Below, one piece after another: positions 16,801 to 23,281 of a stretch of 23,285 nucleotides of DNA. The stretch spans positions 1 through 23,285 of the IMG/VR virus record IMGVR_UViG_3300042556_003085, one strand, 5' to 3'. Each line of letters begins with the position of its first letter. Position 1 is the first letter of the stretch. The stretch is from a virus. The notes under the pieces were generated by a model that worked only from the letters and a program-made list of their open reading frames with translations, did not search any database and was not told the origin of the DNA. Both the position numbers and the translations under genes were made by a program.

Positions 16801-19800
16801 AGATTTACACACGATATCCCTTTTATTGGACCAAGATCAGTAAGATCCTCGGATACTTTAGATTTCAGACCAAGAGTTCCAATTTTTACCTCAGATAGTT
16901 CTTCACCATTTGATTTTTCTTCACGATCTTTGAATCCCACACGCATTTTATCACCAAATGAAAGTTCATTACTTGGTTATGATTATTACTTAGCAAGAAT
17001 TGATAAACTATATCTCGATAAGAATAAAAACTTTATTCTAGAAAAAGGAATATCTTCCAACACTCCTAAGGCACCAGATAAAAATGATGCCGTAATGGAA
17101 ATTGCAACCATAAAACTACCACCATATCTTTACAATCCAGCAAATGCAGTAGTGACATTAAAGGATAATAGAAGATATACAATGAGGGATATTGGTTTAA
17201 TTGAAGATAGAGTGGAAAACTTAGAGAGAGTTACTTCATTATCTTTACTTGAAGTAAATACTCAAACTTTACAAATTCAAGATTCTGATGGCAATAATAG
17301 ATTTAAGAGTGGATTTTTTGTAGATGATTTTAAAAATTATTCGTTTATTAACAGAGGATTATCCTCCATTAGAGTTAATACATCTACAAATGAAATAACA
17401 CCAGTTACTAGTAGAAATTCACTTAAATCACAGATTGCACCTGAGTCTGCAACTACTGATGAAAATTTAGATTTTTCGGAAAATTTTAAGTTACTAGATC
17501 CAAATGTCGTAAAAACAGGAAAAGCAGTAACTTTAAAGTACGACTCTATTGGGTGGATAGAACAGGCATTTGCAACGACAGTAGAAAATGTAAATCCATT
17601 TAATGTGATTGTTTATAGTGGAGATATTAAATTAAGTCCTGAAATTGACAATTGGGTTAGAACAGTTCAACTTCCTGATAAAAATATCAGTGTAACATTA
17701 AATTCCAGTAGAACTCTTACCAACAATTTAACTAGTAATGTTTCCGTTACTCTGACACCAATTAATACTGAAACAAGCGACACAGTTAATCTTCCTGATA
17801 TTTTTGAACAAGGTAATTTTACTATAACTGTTGGTAGTGACCAAACTCAAACTTCATCAACTGCTACAAATACTACTTCTGCAACTTCTACAACTGAAAG
17901 TTTTGATACAGTAAGTAATACTGATACAACAATAAGAAATGTATTGATATCATCATCTAGTGAATCATTTATGAGGTCCAGAAATATTCAATTTTCTGTA
18001 TCCAATATCAAACCATCTACGCAATTTTACCAATTCCTTGATGGGAATAGTGGAGTCGATTTCATCCCTAAATTGATAGAGATAACAAATACATCCGGAG
18101 CATTTGCAGTTGGAGAAACGGTTATTGGAACATTTGGCGGTGCAAATTTAATTTCATTCAGAGTTGCAACACCAAATCATAAGTATGGTCCATATAACGC
18201 ACCATCCACGACATATACAATTAACCCATATATTAGAACTGAATCTATAGCATCTGGATATAGTCAATCATCAACAGTTTTGAATGTCGATACTGTTTCA
18301 CTATCAGAAGAGGCTCAAGGAAAGTATTCAGGATATTTACTTAAGGGTATGCAATTGGTGGGTCAGACCAGTCGTGCCGTGGCAACTGTAAGTGATTTAA
18401 GACTCATTTCTGATAATTTTGGTGATTTAATCGGAACATTCTTTTTAAGAGATCCAAATACAATTCCAACTCCAACTGTAAGAATTTCTACCGGAACTAA
18501 AACATTTAAGTTGAGTTCAAGTTCAACGAATGATCCTGGTCTCCCAGGAAGTTCTGATACTTCATTTGCCGAAACAAACTTCAATTCCGATGGAACACTT
18601 GAACAGTGGGAAAATACTGTTACGGCAACTACTAGAAATCTAACAACAAAAACAGTCACCAATCTCACTACAAACACAACAACTTCACAAACAACAATAA
18701 ACACTCATACAAGAACAACAATTCAGAGATTTGTAGACCCTCTTGCACAATCTTTTGTTGTTGGTGGAAATATAGAAGCTCCTGATTCTTCTAGAGAAGG
18801 ATTAGCAACTGATGATTCCAATGGTGCCTTTTTAACTGCCGTTGATTTATTCTTTGCCAAAAAAGATAGTGGAAATGCTACGGTAAAAGTTGAAATAAGA
18901 ACCATGGAACTGGGAACACCCACTAGGATTGTTATCGGCAATTCAGTTACATTGAGGCCAAATCAAGTAAATGTTTCTTCAGATGCTTCCATTGCTACTA
19001 AAGTTACTTTTGATGAACCAATTTATCTTCCACCTGGTAGAGAATATGCGATTGTAATTATTTCAGAAAATAGTGATCAATATGAGATGTGGACTGCGAT
19101 TATGGGAGAAAAAACTGTAAATACTAAAGATCTTCCAGATGTTAATGCAGTAACTTACTCAAAGCAATTTGCGATGGGAAGTTTGTTCAAATCTCAAAAT
19201 GGATCTATATGGACAGCAAATCAATATCAAGACCTTAAATTTAAACTTTATAAAGCACAATTTATTGAAAATCAACCAGGAACTGCATTTTTCTACAATC
19301 CAACATTAGATCAAAGTAATGGATATGTTCAAAGATTAGGAAATAATCCACTAACAACATTACCTAAAACTGGTTCATTGGGAATTACCACAACAACAAA
19401 CTTAGCGTTAATCGCAGATTTAAGTAATGGTAGAAAAATTGTAGATGGATCAAAGAGTTATGTTTATGGATATGTTGTTGGGACTGGAAGTTCTGTAGCA
19501 ACAGCAGTATTAACCACTGGTGGAAGTAATTATGTTACAGATACTAATGTAAGCACCTATAATATTACCGGAAATGGTTCTGGTCTTGTTTTAAGTATTA
19601 CCGCCACTAATGGAACAATTACTGGAATAACAACTGTAAGTCCTGGAAATGGATATGCTGTAGGAGATGTTGTTGGTATTGTGACTTCTACGGTAGGAAC
19701 CGGAACTTCGGTTCGTGGGCGTGATGCAAGAATTACAATTTCGGCAATTACAGGATTGGATACACTCTATTTGGGAAATATTCAGGGGGATACTTTTACA

Positions 19801-21249
19801 GTTGGTGCCGGATTAAGTTACTACAATAATTCTAATACAATAGTTTCTCTTGCAAGCACTATAATTAGATCTCCTTTTACACCTTCAACTAATCAATATT
19901 CTGGAAATTATTTAAGAGTAGAACATTTTGACCACGGAATGTATGGAAATACAAATAAACTTAGAATTTATAATGCAGAATCTAGTACCGCACCGGTTGT
20001 AATTACTTCATCTTTAACATCAACATCAACAACAATTGCTGTCGGAGATACTTCAAACTTTGGAACTTTTGAGGGAGTTTCTGTAAGTGCAACCAATCCT
20101 GGATATGTAAAAATTGGAAATGAAATAATTAAATATCAGTCTATTGGTAGTGGATTCTTAGGAACTATTACCAGAGGCATTGATTCTACTATTTCGATTG
20201 ATCATGATGTAAATAGTTTAATGTACAAGTATGAATTGAATGGCGTTTCATTACGCAGAATTAATACAACTCACGACATTAGTGATCTAGATATCGGATT
20301 GGATGGATATTATTTGGAAATTGACAGAACTACAAATGGCGTAAATAGAAGTGCTGATGGATTTATTGATGGAAATGCTGCAAATGCACCACAACTGCAA
20401 TTTACTTCAGAATCAACATTAGGAGGTTCTAAAGTTCTAGCAAGTGAGAATATTCTTTATAGTTCTATAGTACCAACATACGATCTCATTACTCCAGGAT
20501 CTTCTACATCAGTTTCGGCTTTCATTAGAACAGTTTCCGGAACAAGTGTAAGTGGAAATGAAACTTCATTCTTATCTAATGAAATTGAACCAATTCAGTT
20601 GAATGCATTGAATACTCTGAGGAGTGTGAGACTTGTATGTTCCAAAGAAAATGAAACTGAATATCTTAATAATTTACCTAGAAATAAATCATTTACCACA
20701 GGAATAACCTTAAGCACAACTGATTCTAATTTATCACCTATAATATTCTTAGATACTGCATTTACTGAGTTTATTTCCAGTCGTTTGAATAGTCCAGTTT
20801 CTGATTATGCATTAGATGGAAGATCTAATTCCATATTGGATGATCCACACGCCGTGGTATATGTTTCAAGGGCAGTAAATCTAGTAAATCCTGCAACTTC
20901 TCTTAAAGTTATTTTATCTGCATATCGTCACGAATCTGCTGATTTTAGAGTTTTATACAGTTTATTCAGACCAGATTCTTCTGAAGTTGAACAATCATTT
21001 GAATTATTCCCAGGGTATGATAATCTTATATCTACACCATCAGGACTTTCGGTAGTTGATCCCTCTCTAAATAATGGAAAACCTGATTCTTTTGTGAGTT
21101 CCAGTTTAGATAATCAATTCAAAGAATATGAATTTACTGCCGATAATCTTGGGTTGTTTAATGGATATGTCATTAAAATCGTAATGTCCGGAACTAACCA
21201 GGCATATCCACCAAGAATCAAAGAACTTAGGACGATTGCTGTAAGATGA
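13885..21249 (+). CDS. Giant DUF4815-type virion structural protein, 2454 aa
   Basis: The N-terminus (residues 10-70) has the block 'PYYDDFDSEKNFYKVLFKPG' then YPVQARELTTLQSIL and HIFKEGSVVIPGN, which I recognise as the DUF4815 type of phage structural protein, common next to gp8 in T4-like cyanophages. Further on come a YDYYLARIDKLYLD segment and a conserved MRSRNIQFSVSNIKPSTQFY block followed by QFLDG, flanked by Thr-rich stretches (~1313-1350 and 1578-1612). Next is a DPLAQSF block (1618-1624) followed by a jelly-roll-like 'FFAKKDSGNATVKVEIRTM' region ending near 'YEMWTAIMGE'. GGSNY/GNGY modules lie at 1879-1923, and an 'IGNEIIKYQ...TRG' module at ~2033-2108, shared with the gp7-like protein. 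The C-terminal part has an all-beta 'DPHAVVYVSRAVNL' segment. No signal peptide or membrane helix is seen. It occupies the place of T4 genes 9-12, so a role in the baseplate periphery or fibre attachment is inferred. The start lies 6 bases after the gp8 stop; the stop overlaps the next ATG (ATGA). Confidence 0.85.
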   Translation: MAQKTDLNISPYYDDFDSEKNFYKVLFKPGYPVQARELTTLQSILQDQVKSFGSHIFKEGSVVIPGNIAYDGNFNSVKLNPTNFGVDISLYINNFIGKKIVGQISGTTAIIQFVSLPDGGNVEDLTIYVKYLDSDNNFQFNPFEDGESLIAEENITYGNTTINAGTPFASLISLNATSVGSSASIGDGVYFIRGYFVNVSKQTIILDNYTNTPSYRVGLKIDELILSAGDDSSLYDPSKGFTNYAAPGADRFKIDLTLTKKLISDLNDTDFVELLRVENGKIKIIEQKSQYNIIKDYMAERTYDESGDYTVEPFNVSVNNSLNDRLGNNGLFFNTETTEQKNTPSEDLMCLKISPGKAYVRGYDIEKISTTIIDVDKPRDTARVDNISVPFEMGNIIKVNTVSGTPKQKLTIDLLDQFVGSGTTIGNARVYNFSLTDASYTNNATNWNLYLYDIQTYTTVGLNTSVTSAELPATSFVKGKSSGASGFAVSAGGASSTINLRQTSGTFSVGEQLIINGIDFPRTIRTVTAYSTEDIKSVKQSASSGFSQFTANCFLERFRLPNGITQGTISGGNTLVSPGKFFTGVKVGSIIRYQTTTGDESFNRVTAVPSSGTSLTIAGITTVSGVFDGAVANGTYSNITIGAPVIRNENSGFLYAQLPDPNVSSVNLSDSLLTISEQITGQGTNSSGVLQFNTSAISGISSAFFESFDQERYSVHYSGGGIGTITSDQFVLSGNTVTISGLSPSETDVVVNTTLVKNGIQSKVKTYNKSNTLTIARSKYPQSGTGISSSIGDGLTYNQFYGLRVQDEEISLNYPDVVKIISVYESFDSSAPTLDQIQFGASANVSTNAIIGENIIGSDSKAIARVVSSPSSNILGVVYLNSERFTNSETVTFEESNITTEIESIIPGKYKDITNSYRLDKGQKDQYYDYSKIVRNKNTPEPSKQLLVVFDYYSIPSNDSGDVFTVLSYDKDRFTHDIPFIGPRSVRSSDTLDFRPRVPIFTSDSSSPFDFSSRSLNPTRILSPNESSLLGYDYYLARIDKLYLDKNKNFILEKGISSNTPKAPDKNDAVMEIATIKLPPYLYNPANAVVTLKDNRRYTMRDIGLIEDRVENLERVTSLSLLEVNTQTLQIQDSDGNNRFKSGFFVDDFKNYSFINRGLSSIRVNTSTNEITPVTSRNSLKSQIAPESATTDENLDFSENFKLLDPNVVKTGKAVTLKYDSIGWIEQAFATTVENVNPFNVIVYSGDIKLSPEIDNWVRTVQLPDKNISVTLNSSRTLTNNLTSNVSVTLTPINTETSDTVNLPDIFEQGNFTITVGSDQTQTSSTATNTTSATSTTESFDTVSNTDTTIRNVLISSSSESFMRSRNIQFSVSNIKPSTQFYQFLDGNSGVDFIPKLIEITNTSGAFAVGETVIGTFGGANLISFRVATPNHKYGPYNAPSTTYTINPYIRTESIASGYSQSSTVLNVDTVSLSEEAQGKYSGYLLKGMQLVGQTSRAVATVSDLRLISDNFGDLIGTFFLRDPNTIPTPTVRISTGTKTFKLSSSSTNDPGLPGSSDTSFAETNFNSDGTLEQWENTVTATTRNLTTKTVTNLTTNTTTSQTTINTHTRTTIQRFVDPLAQSFVVGGNIEAPDSSREGLATDDSNGAFLTAVDLFFAKKDSGNATVKVEIRTMELGTPTRIVIGNSVTLRPNQVNVSSDASIATKVTFDEPIYLPPGREYAIVIISENSDQYEMWTAIMGEKTVNTKDLPDVNAVTYSKQFAMGSLFKSQNGSIWTANQYQDLKFKLYKAQFIENQPGTAFFYNPTLDQSNGYVQRLGNNPLTTLPKTGSLGITTTTNLALIADLSNGRKIVDGSKSYVYGYVVGTGSSVATAVLTTGGSNYVTDTNVSTYNITGNGSGLVLSITATNGTITGITTVSPGNGYAVGDVVGIVTSTVGTGTSVRGRDARITISAITGLDTLYLGNIQGDTFTVGAGLSYYNNSNTIVSLASTIIRSPFTPSTNQYSGNYLRVEHFDHGMYGNTNKLRIYNAESSTAPVVITSSLTSTSTTIAVGDTSNFGTFEGVSVSATNPGYVKIGNEIIKYQSIGSGFLGTITRGIDSTISIDHDVNSLMYKYELNGVSLRRINTTHDISDLDIGLDGYYLEIDRTTNGVNRSADGFIDGNAANAPQLQFTSESTLGGSKVLASENILYSSIVPTYDLITPGSSTSVSAFIRTVSGTSVSGNETSFLSNEIEPIQLNALNTLRSVRLVCSKENETEYLNNLPRNKSFTTGITLSTTDSNLSPIIFLDTAFTEFISSRLNSPVSDYALDGRSNSILDDPHAVVYVSRAVNLVNPATSLKVILSAYRHESADFRVLYSLFRPDSSEVEQSFELFPGYDNLISTPSGLSVVDPSLNNGKPDSFVSSSLDNQFKEYEFTADNLGLFNGYVIKIVMSGTNQAYPPRIKELRTIAVR
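17821..17940 (+). repeat. Thr/Ser-rich low-complexity linker 1 in the 2454-aa protein
   Basis: Residues ~1313-1352 of the DUF4815 protein are mostly Thr, Ser, Asn and Ala (for example TQTSSTATNTTSATSTTES). The stretch precedes the MRSRNIQF block. It is probably a flexible or extended linker between folded domains; an extended, possibly trimeric, beta stalk is also possible. Confidence 0.6.
18616..18720 (+). repeat. Thr-rich low-complexity linker 2 in the 2454-aa protein
   Basis: Residues 1578-1612 are dominated by Thr and Asn (for example TNLTTNTTTSQTTINTHTRT) and end directly before the DPLAQSF block. In DNA this is a run of ACA/ACT/ACC codons. Together with linker 1 it brackets a ~225-residue folded segment. 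Confidence 0.6.
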
Positions 21250-21446
21250 TTAGAGTAAAGGGGTATACAAATCTTTATAGGGATGAAAATAGCGGGGCTA
21301 TTGTTAATTGCGATTCTGTGGCATATAATCAGTATCTTAATATAGTTAATAATAAGGAATCGCAAAAAAAAGAATTAGATATGATCAAACAAGATATTGA
21401 TGAAATTAAGTCATTATTAAAGGAGTTGCTAAATGGATCCAAATGA
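21246..21446 (+). CDS. Small conserved phage protein with C-terminal coiled-coil helix, 66 aa
   Basis: The ATG overlaps the stop of the giant upstream gene (ATGA, 21246-21249), so translation is probably coupled. The first ~30 residues (IRVKGYTNLYRDENSGAIVN) look like a small beta hairpin. From about residue 33 the chain turns into a charged heptad-like helix: QKKELDMIKQDIDEIKSLLK, ending KELLNGSK. I recall similar short proteins with the 'GYxNLYRDExxGAIxNxDxxAYxxY' start in T4-like cyanophage structural clusters, all of unknown function. It could be a small structural or assembly protein that oligomerises through the helix. The 3' end overlaps the next gene by 14 bases. Confidence 0.8.
   Translation: MIRVKGYTNLYRDENSGAIVNCDSVAYNQYLNIVNNKESQKKELDMIKQDIDEIKSLLKELLNGSK
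21419..21425 (+). promoter_or_regulatory. Ribosome binding site (AAAGGAG) of the 59-aa gene
   Basis: AAAGGAG ends 7 bases before the ATG at 21433, a near-ideal Shine-Dalgarno and spacing. It lies inside the end of the 66-aa gene. It is the main evidence that the short frame at 21433-21612 is translated, because most genes in this window have weaker sites. Confidence 0.75.
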
Positions 21447-21612
21447 TATTGAATTAAAAACAATTAATAAACTATTTGAGTATGAAAAACATTCTAGATT
21501 TATTGATGAGTTGAGTTTTGATGAATTAAAAAATTTTTCAAAACTTTATTGTAAACTATATTTGAAGCAACAAGAAACTATTTCTTCTCTTGGTGCAATT
21601 AAATATAAATAG
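21433..21612 (+). CDS. Very small helical protein, 59 aa; faint NblA-like pattern
   Basis: Short frame from the ATG at 21433 to the TAG at 21610-21612. It has a strong AAAGGAG site 7 bases upstream, overlaps the preceding gene by 14 bases in another frame, and fills what would otherwise be a ~190-base gap. The protein starts MDPNDIELKTINKLFEYEKH and looks like two amphipathic helices split near 'ELSFDEL', ending KLYLKQQETISSLGAIKYK. Size, two-helix layout and the 'YE...LS.(E)...LYLK' spacing recall NblA, the ~60-residue adaptor that directs phycobilisome degradation and is known in some cyanophages. The resemblance is weak, and its place among structural genes argues equally for a conserved small virion or assembly protein. 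That the gene is real is well supported; the function is unassigned. Confidence 0.78.
   Translation: MDPNDIELKTINKLFEYEKHSRFIDELSFDELKNFSKLYCKLYLKQQETISSLGAIKYK
21604..21611 (+). promoter_or_regulatory. T4-type late promoter (TATAAATA) upstream of the 113-aa/153-aa/gp13 run
   Basis: An exact TATAAATA late box covers the last codons and first two bases of the TAG of the 59-aa gene. By T4 spacing, transcription would start near 21617, leaving a leader of about 17 bases before the ATG at 21634. It would drive the three overlapping genes that end in gp13 and probably further neck and tail genes beyond the window. Confidence 0.75.
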
Positions 21613-21633
21613 AAAGTAGATATATTGGAATAA

Positions 21634-21975
21634 ATGGCATCTGTATATGTTAATAACCTTGTAGTCAATTCAGGTACAGATTTTTCTCAAACTTTTACAT
21701 TAGAATCTAATGACACTGATTCTGCGCTGGATTTAACTGGATATACGGTATCAGCACAGATGAGAAAGTATTCTGGCAGTTCAACATTTACCACCTTCAC
21801 TTCCGGTATTTTATCACCAAGAACATTGGGAAAAATTTTTATCTCTTTAACTTCCAGTCAAACAGTAGATTTAAAACCTGGGAGATATGTATATGATGTA
21901 GTTATTACTATAAATTCTGTTAAAACAAGAGTAATTGAAGGGATGGTTCTTGTAAGAGAAGGAGTTACTCGTTAA
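21634..21975 (+). CDS. Conserved small structural-type protein, beta-sandwich, 113 aa
   Basis: The gene follows a late promoter by 22 bases. The sequence alternates short beta strands: FSQTFTLESNDTDSALDLTG near residues 17-36, TVSAQMRKYSGSSTF, then a 'VDLKPGRYVYDVVI' strand and a final 'VIEGMVLVREGVTR'. The 'DLTGYTV.AQMRK' and 'L.PG.YVYDV.I' pattern resembles the beta-sandwich domain of phage baseplate upper proteins (BppU-type N-terminal domain), and I recall near-identical small proteins upstream of gp13 in T4-like cyanophages. No signal peptide or membrane segment is seen. It is probably a virion component in the neck or tail; the exact partner is unknown. Its stop and the next ATG overlap by one base (TAATG). 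Confidence 0.82.
   Translation: MASVYVNNLVVNSGTDFSQTFTLESNDTDSALDLTGYTVSAQMRKYSGSSTFTTFTSGILSPRTLGKIFISLTSSQTVDLKPGRYVYDVVITINSVKTRVIEGMVLVREGVTR
21959..21964 (+). promoter_or_regulatory. Ribosome binding site (AAGGAG) of the 153-aa gene
   Basis: AAGGAG lies 10 bases before the ATG at 21975, inside the end of the 113-aa gene. It supports the start overlapping the TAA of that gene. Confidence 0.65.
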
Positions 21976-22436
21976 TGTCTGATATTAAAGTTAGAGTCGG
22001 GCAACAAAATTCAGTCAAGGTAATTTCATCTATTAGTGGTGGATCAAATTTTGCGAATTTTGCCGATATCGCAACAAATGTAATTGGTGGAATAGCATCA
22101 GTTACATCTCTTAATGTTAGTGGAGTATCTACATTTATAGGTATTGCAACCTTTAAAAATGATGTTTACATTGATGGTGATCTTTATATTAGTGATGATT
22201 TAGTATTTGATGAATTTACTGCTCGTAATGCAAATATTACCGGAATTCTTACCGTAGGGCAGTCATTTTATTATCCGCCAGGGCAACCTTATGGTGTTGC
22301 ATATTTTGATCCGAATGACCAATTAGTTTCTACTGGCACTACTTCAGCGGCAATATCAGAAACTAACTATATACTTACAACTGACAATTCAGGAATACCA
22401 ACCTGGTCCAATGTTATAGATGGAGGAACCTATTAG
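21975..22436 (+). CDS. Structural protein in the wac (fibritin) position, 153 aa
   Basis: The N-terminus MSDIKVRVGQQNSVKVISSI is a start I recall from cyanophage structural proteins encoded next to gp13. Residues ~45-75 form a short repeated beta pattern (TSLNVSGVSTFIGIATF, then VYIDGDLYISDDL), and a second related strand follows at 'ARNANITGILTVGQSF'. Such 'x-V-x-G-x-x-x-F' strands are common in trimeric phage fibre shafts. The C-terminal third (PPGQPYGVAYFDPNDQLVST) is Gly/Pro/Ser/Thr-rich. In T4 the gene directly before 13 is wac, the neck whisker fibritin, so a neck fibre is a position-based guess; no long coiled coil or foldon is visible, so it is not a plain fibritin homologue. Its TAG overlaps the GTG start of gp13 by one base. 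Confidence 0.8.
   Translation: MSDIKVRVGQQNSVKVISSISGGSNFANFADIATNVIGGIASVTSLNVSGVSTFIGIATFKNDVYIDGDLYISDDLVFDEFTARNANITGILTVGQSFYYPPGQPYGVAYFDPNDQLVSTGTTSAAISETNYILTTDNSGIPTWSNVIDGGTY
22422..22427 (+). promoter_or_regulatory. Ribosome binding site (GGAGGA) fixing the gp13 GTG start
   Basis: GGAGGA is 8 bases before the GTG at 22436. It decides the start, because no ATG lies near the conserved N-terminal block of gp13 and the GTG overlaps the preceding TAG (TAGTG). Confidence 0.75.
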
Positions 22437-23281
22437 TGTCTAAGCCAGCAAGTAGACAAGAACTCGTAGACTATTGCCTAAGACGCCTAGGTGCCCCTGT
22501 ATTGGAGATTAACCTTGCCGACGATCAAATAGATGATTTAGTAGATGATGCCCTCCAGTACTTCCAGGAGAGGCACTTTGATGGTGTAGAGAGAATGTAT
22601 CTGAAGTATCAATTTACTCAAGATGATATTAACAGAGGAACCGCATCAAGAGGAAGTGGAGTTGGATTAGTAACTACAACAGGAACATCAACAAATATAT
22701 CAGGTCTTGGAACAATTACTTCCAATTTTTATGAAACATCCAATTTTATTCAGGTTCCGGATTCTGTAATTGGAATAGAAAAAGTTTTTAAATTTGATGC
22801 TAGTTCTATCTCTAGAGGTATGTTTAGCATTAAATATCAACTATTCTTAAATGACTTATATTATTTCAATTCAATTGATTTATTACAATATTCGATGGTA
22901 AAAACTTATCTTGAGGATATTGATTTTCTTTTGAGTACTGATAAGCAGATAAGATTTAATAAAAGACAGAATAGAATGTATTTGGACATTGACTGGGGAT
23001 CTCAACAAGTTGGAACTTTCCTAATAATTGATTGCTATAGAATTTTAGATCCAAACACCTTTACTAATGTTTATAACGATAGTTTCTTAAAAAAATATTT
23101 AACCGCCACTATGAAGAGGCAGTGGGGTCAAAATTTAATTAAATTTAGAGGAGTCAAGTTGCCTGGAGGAATTGAATTGAATGGTAGGGAATTATATGAA
23201 GATGCAGAGAGAGAATTGGCAGATATAAAACAAAGAATGGCTCTTGATTATGAATTACCACCTTACGACTTTATTGGATAA
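22436..23281 (+). CDS. 13: Neck (head completion) protein gp13, 281 aa
   Basis: In T4, gp13 and gp14 form the neck that closes the filled head and receives the tail. The match to T4 gp13 (309 aa) is clear at both ends. Near the N-terminus, residues 7-27 and on read 'RQELVDYCLRRLGAPVLEIN...DDQIDDLVDDALQYF' then HFDGVER, against T4 '[20 protein letters not shown]...DQIYDCIQRALELY' then HFDGVNR. The C-terminus reads 'LPGGIELNGRELYEDAEREL...LPPYDFIG' against '[20 protein letters not shown]...DPPFGILVG'. The start is GTG, supported by GGAGGA 8 bases upstream. It overlaps the 153-aa gene by one base. The protein is soluble with no signal peptide. Four bases remain after the stop; gene 14 would be expected next by synteny but is outside the window. 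Confidence 0.95.
   Translation: MSKPASRQELVDYCLRRLGAPVLEINLADDQIDDLVDDALQYFQERHFDGVERMYLKYQFTQDDINRGTASRGSGVGLVTTTGTSTNISGLGTITSNFYETSNFIQVPDSVIGIEKVFKFDASSISRGMFSIKYQLFLNDLYYFNSIDLLQYSMVKTYLEDIDFLLSTDKQIRFNKRQNRMYLDIDWGSQQVGTFLIIDCYRILDPNTFTNVYNDSFLKKYLTATMKRQWGQNLIKFRGVKLPGGIELNGRELYEDAERELADIKQRMALDYELPPYDFIG

Noticed and set aside
21114-21365. Minus-strand frame of 83 codons across the junction at 21249
   Set aside because: It overlaps two supported plus-strand genes and has the Ile/Leu-rich composition of an antisense shadow in AT-rich DNA.
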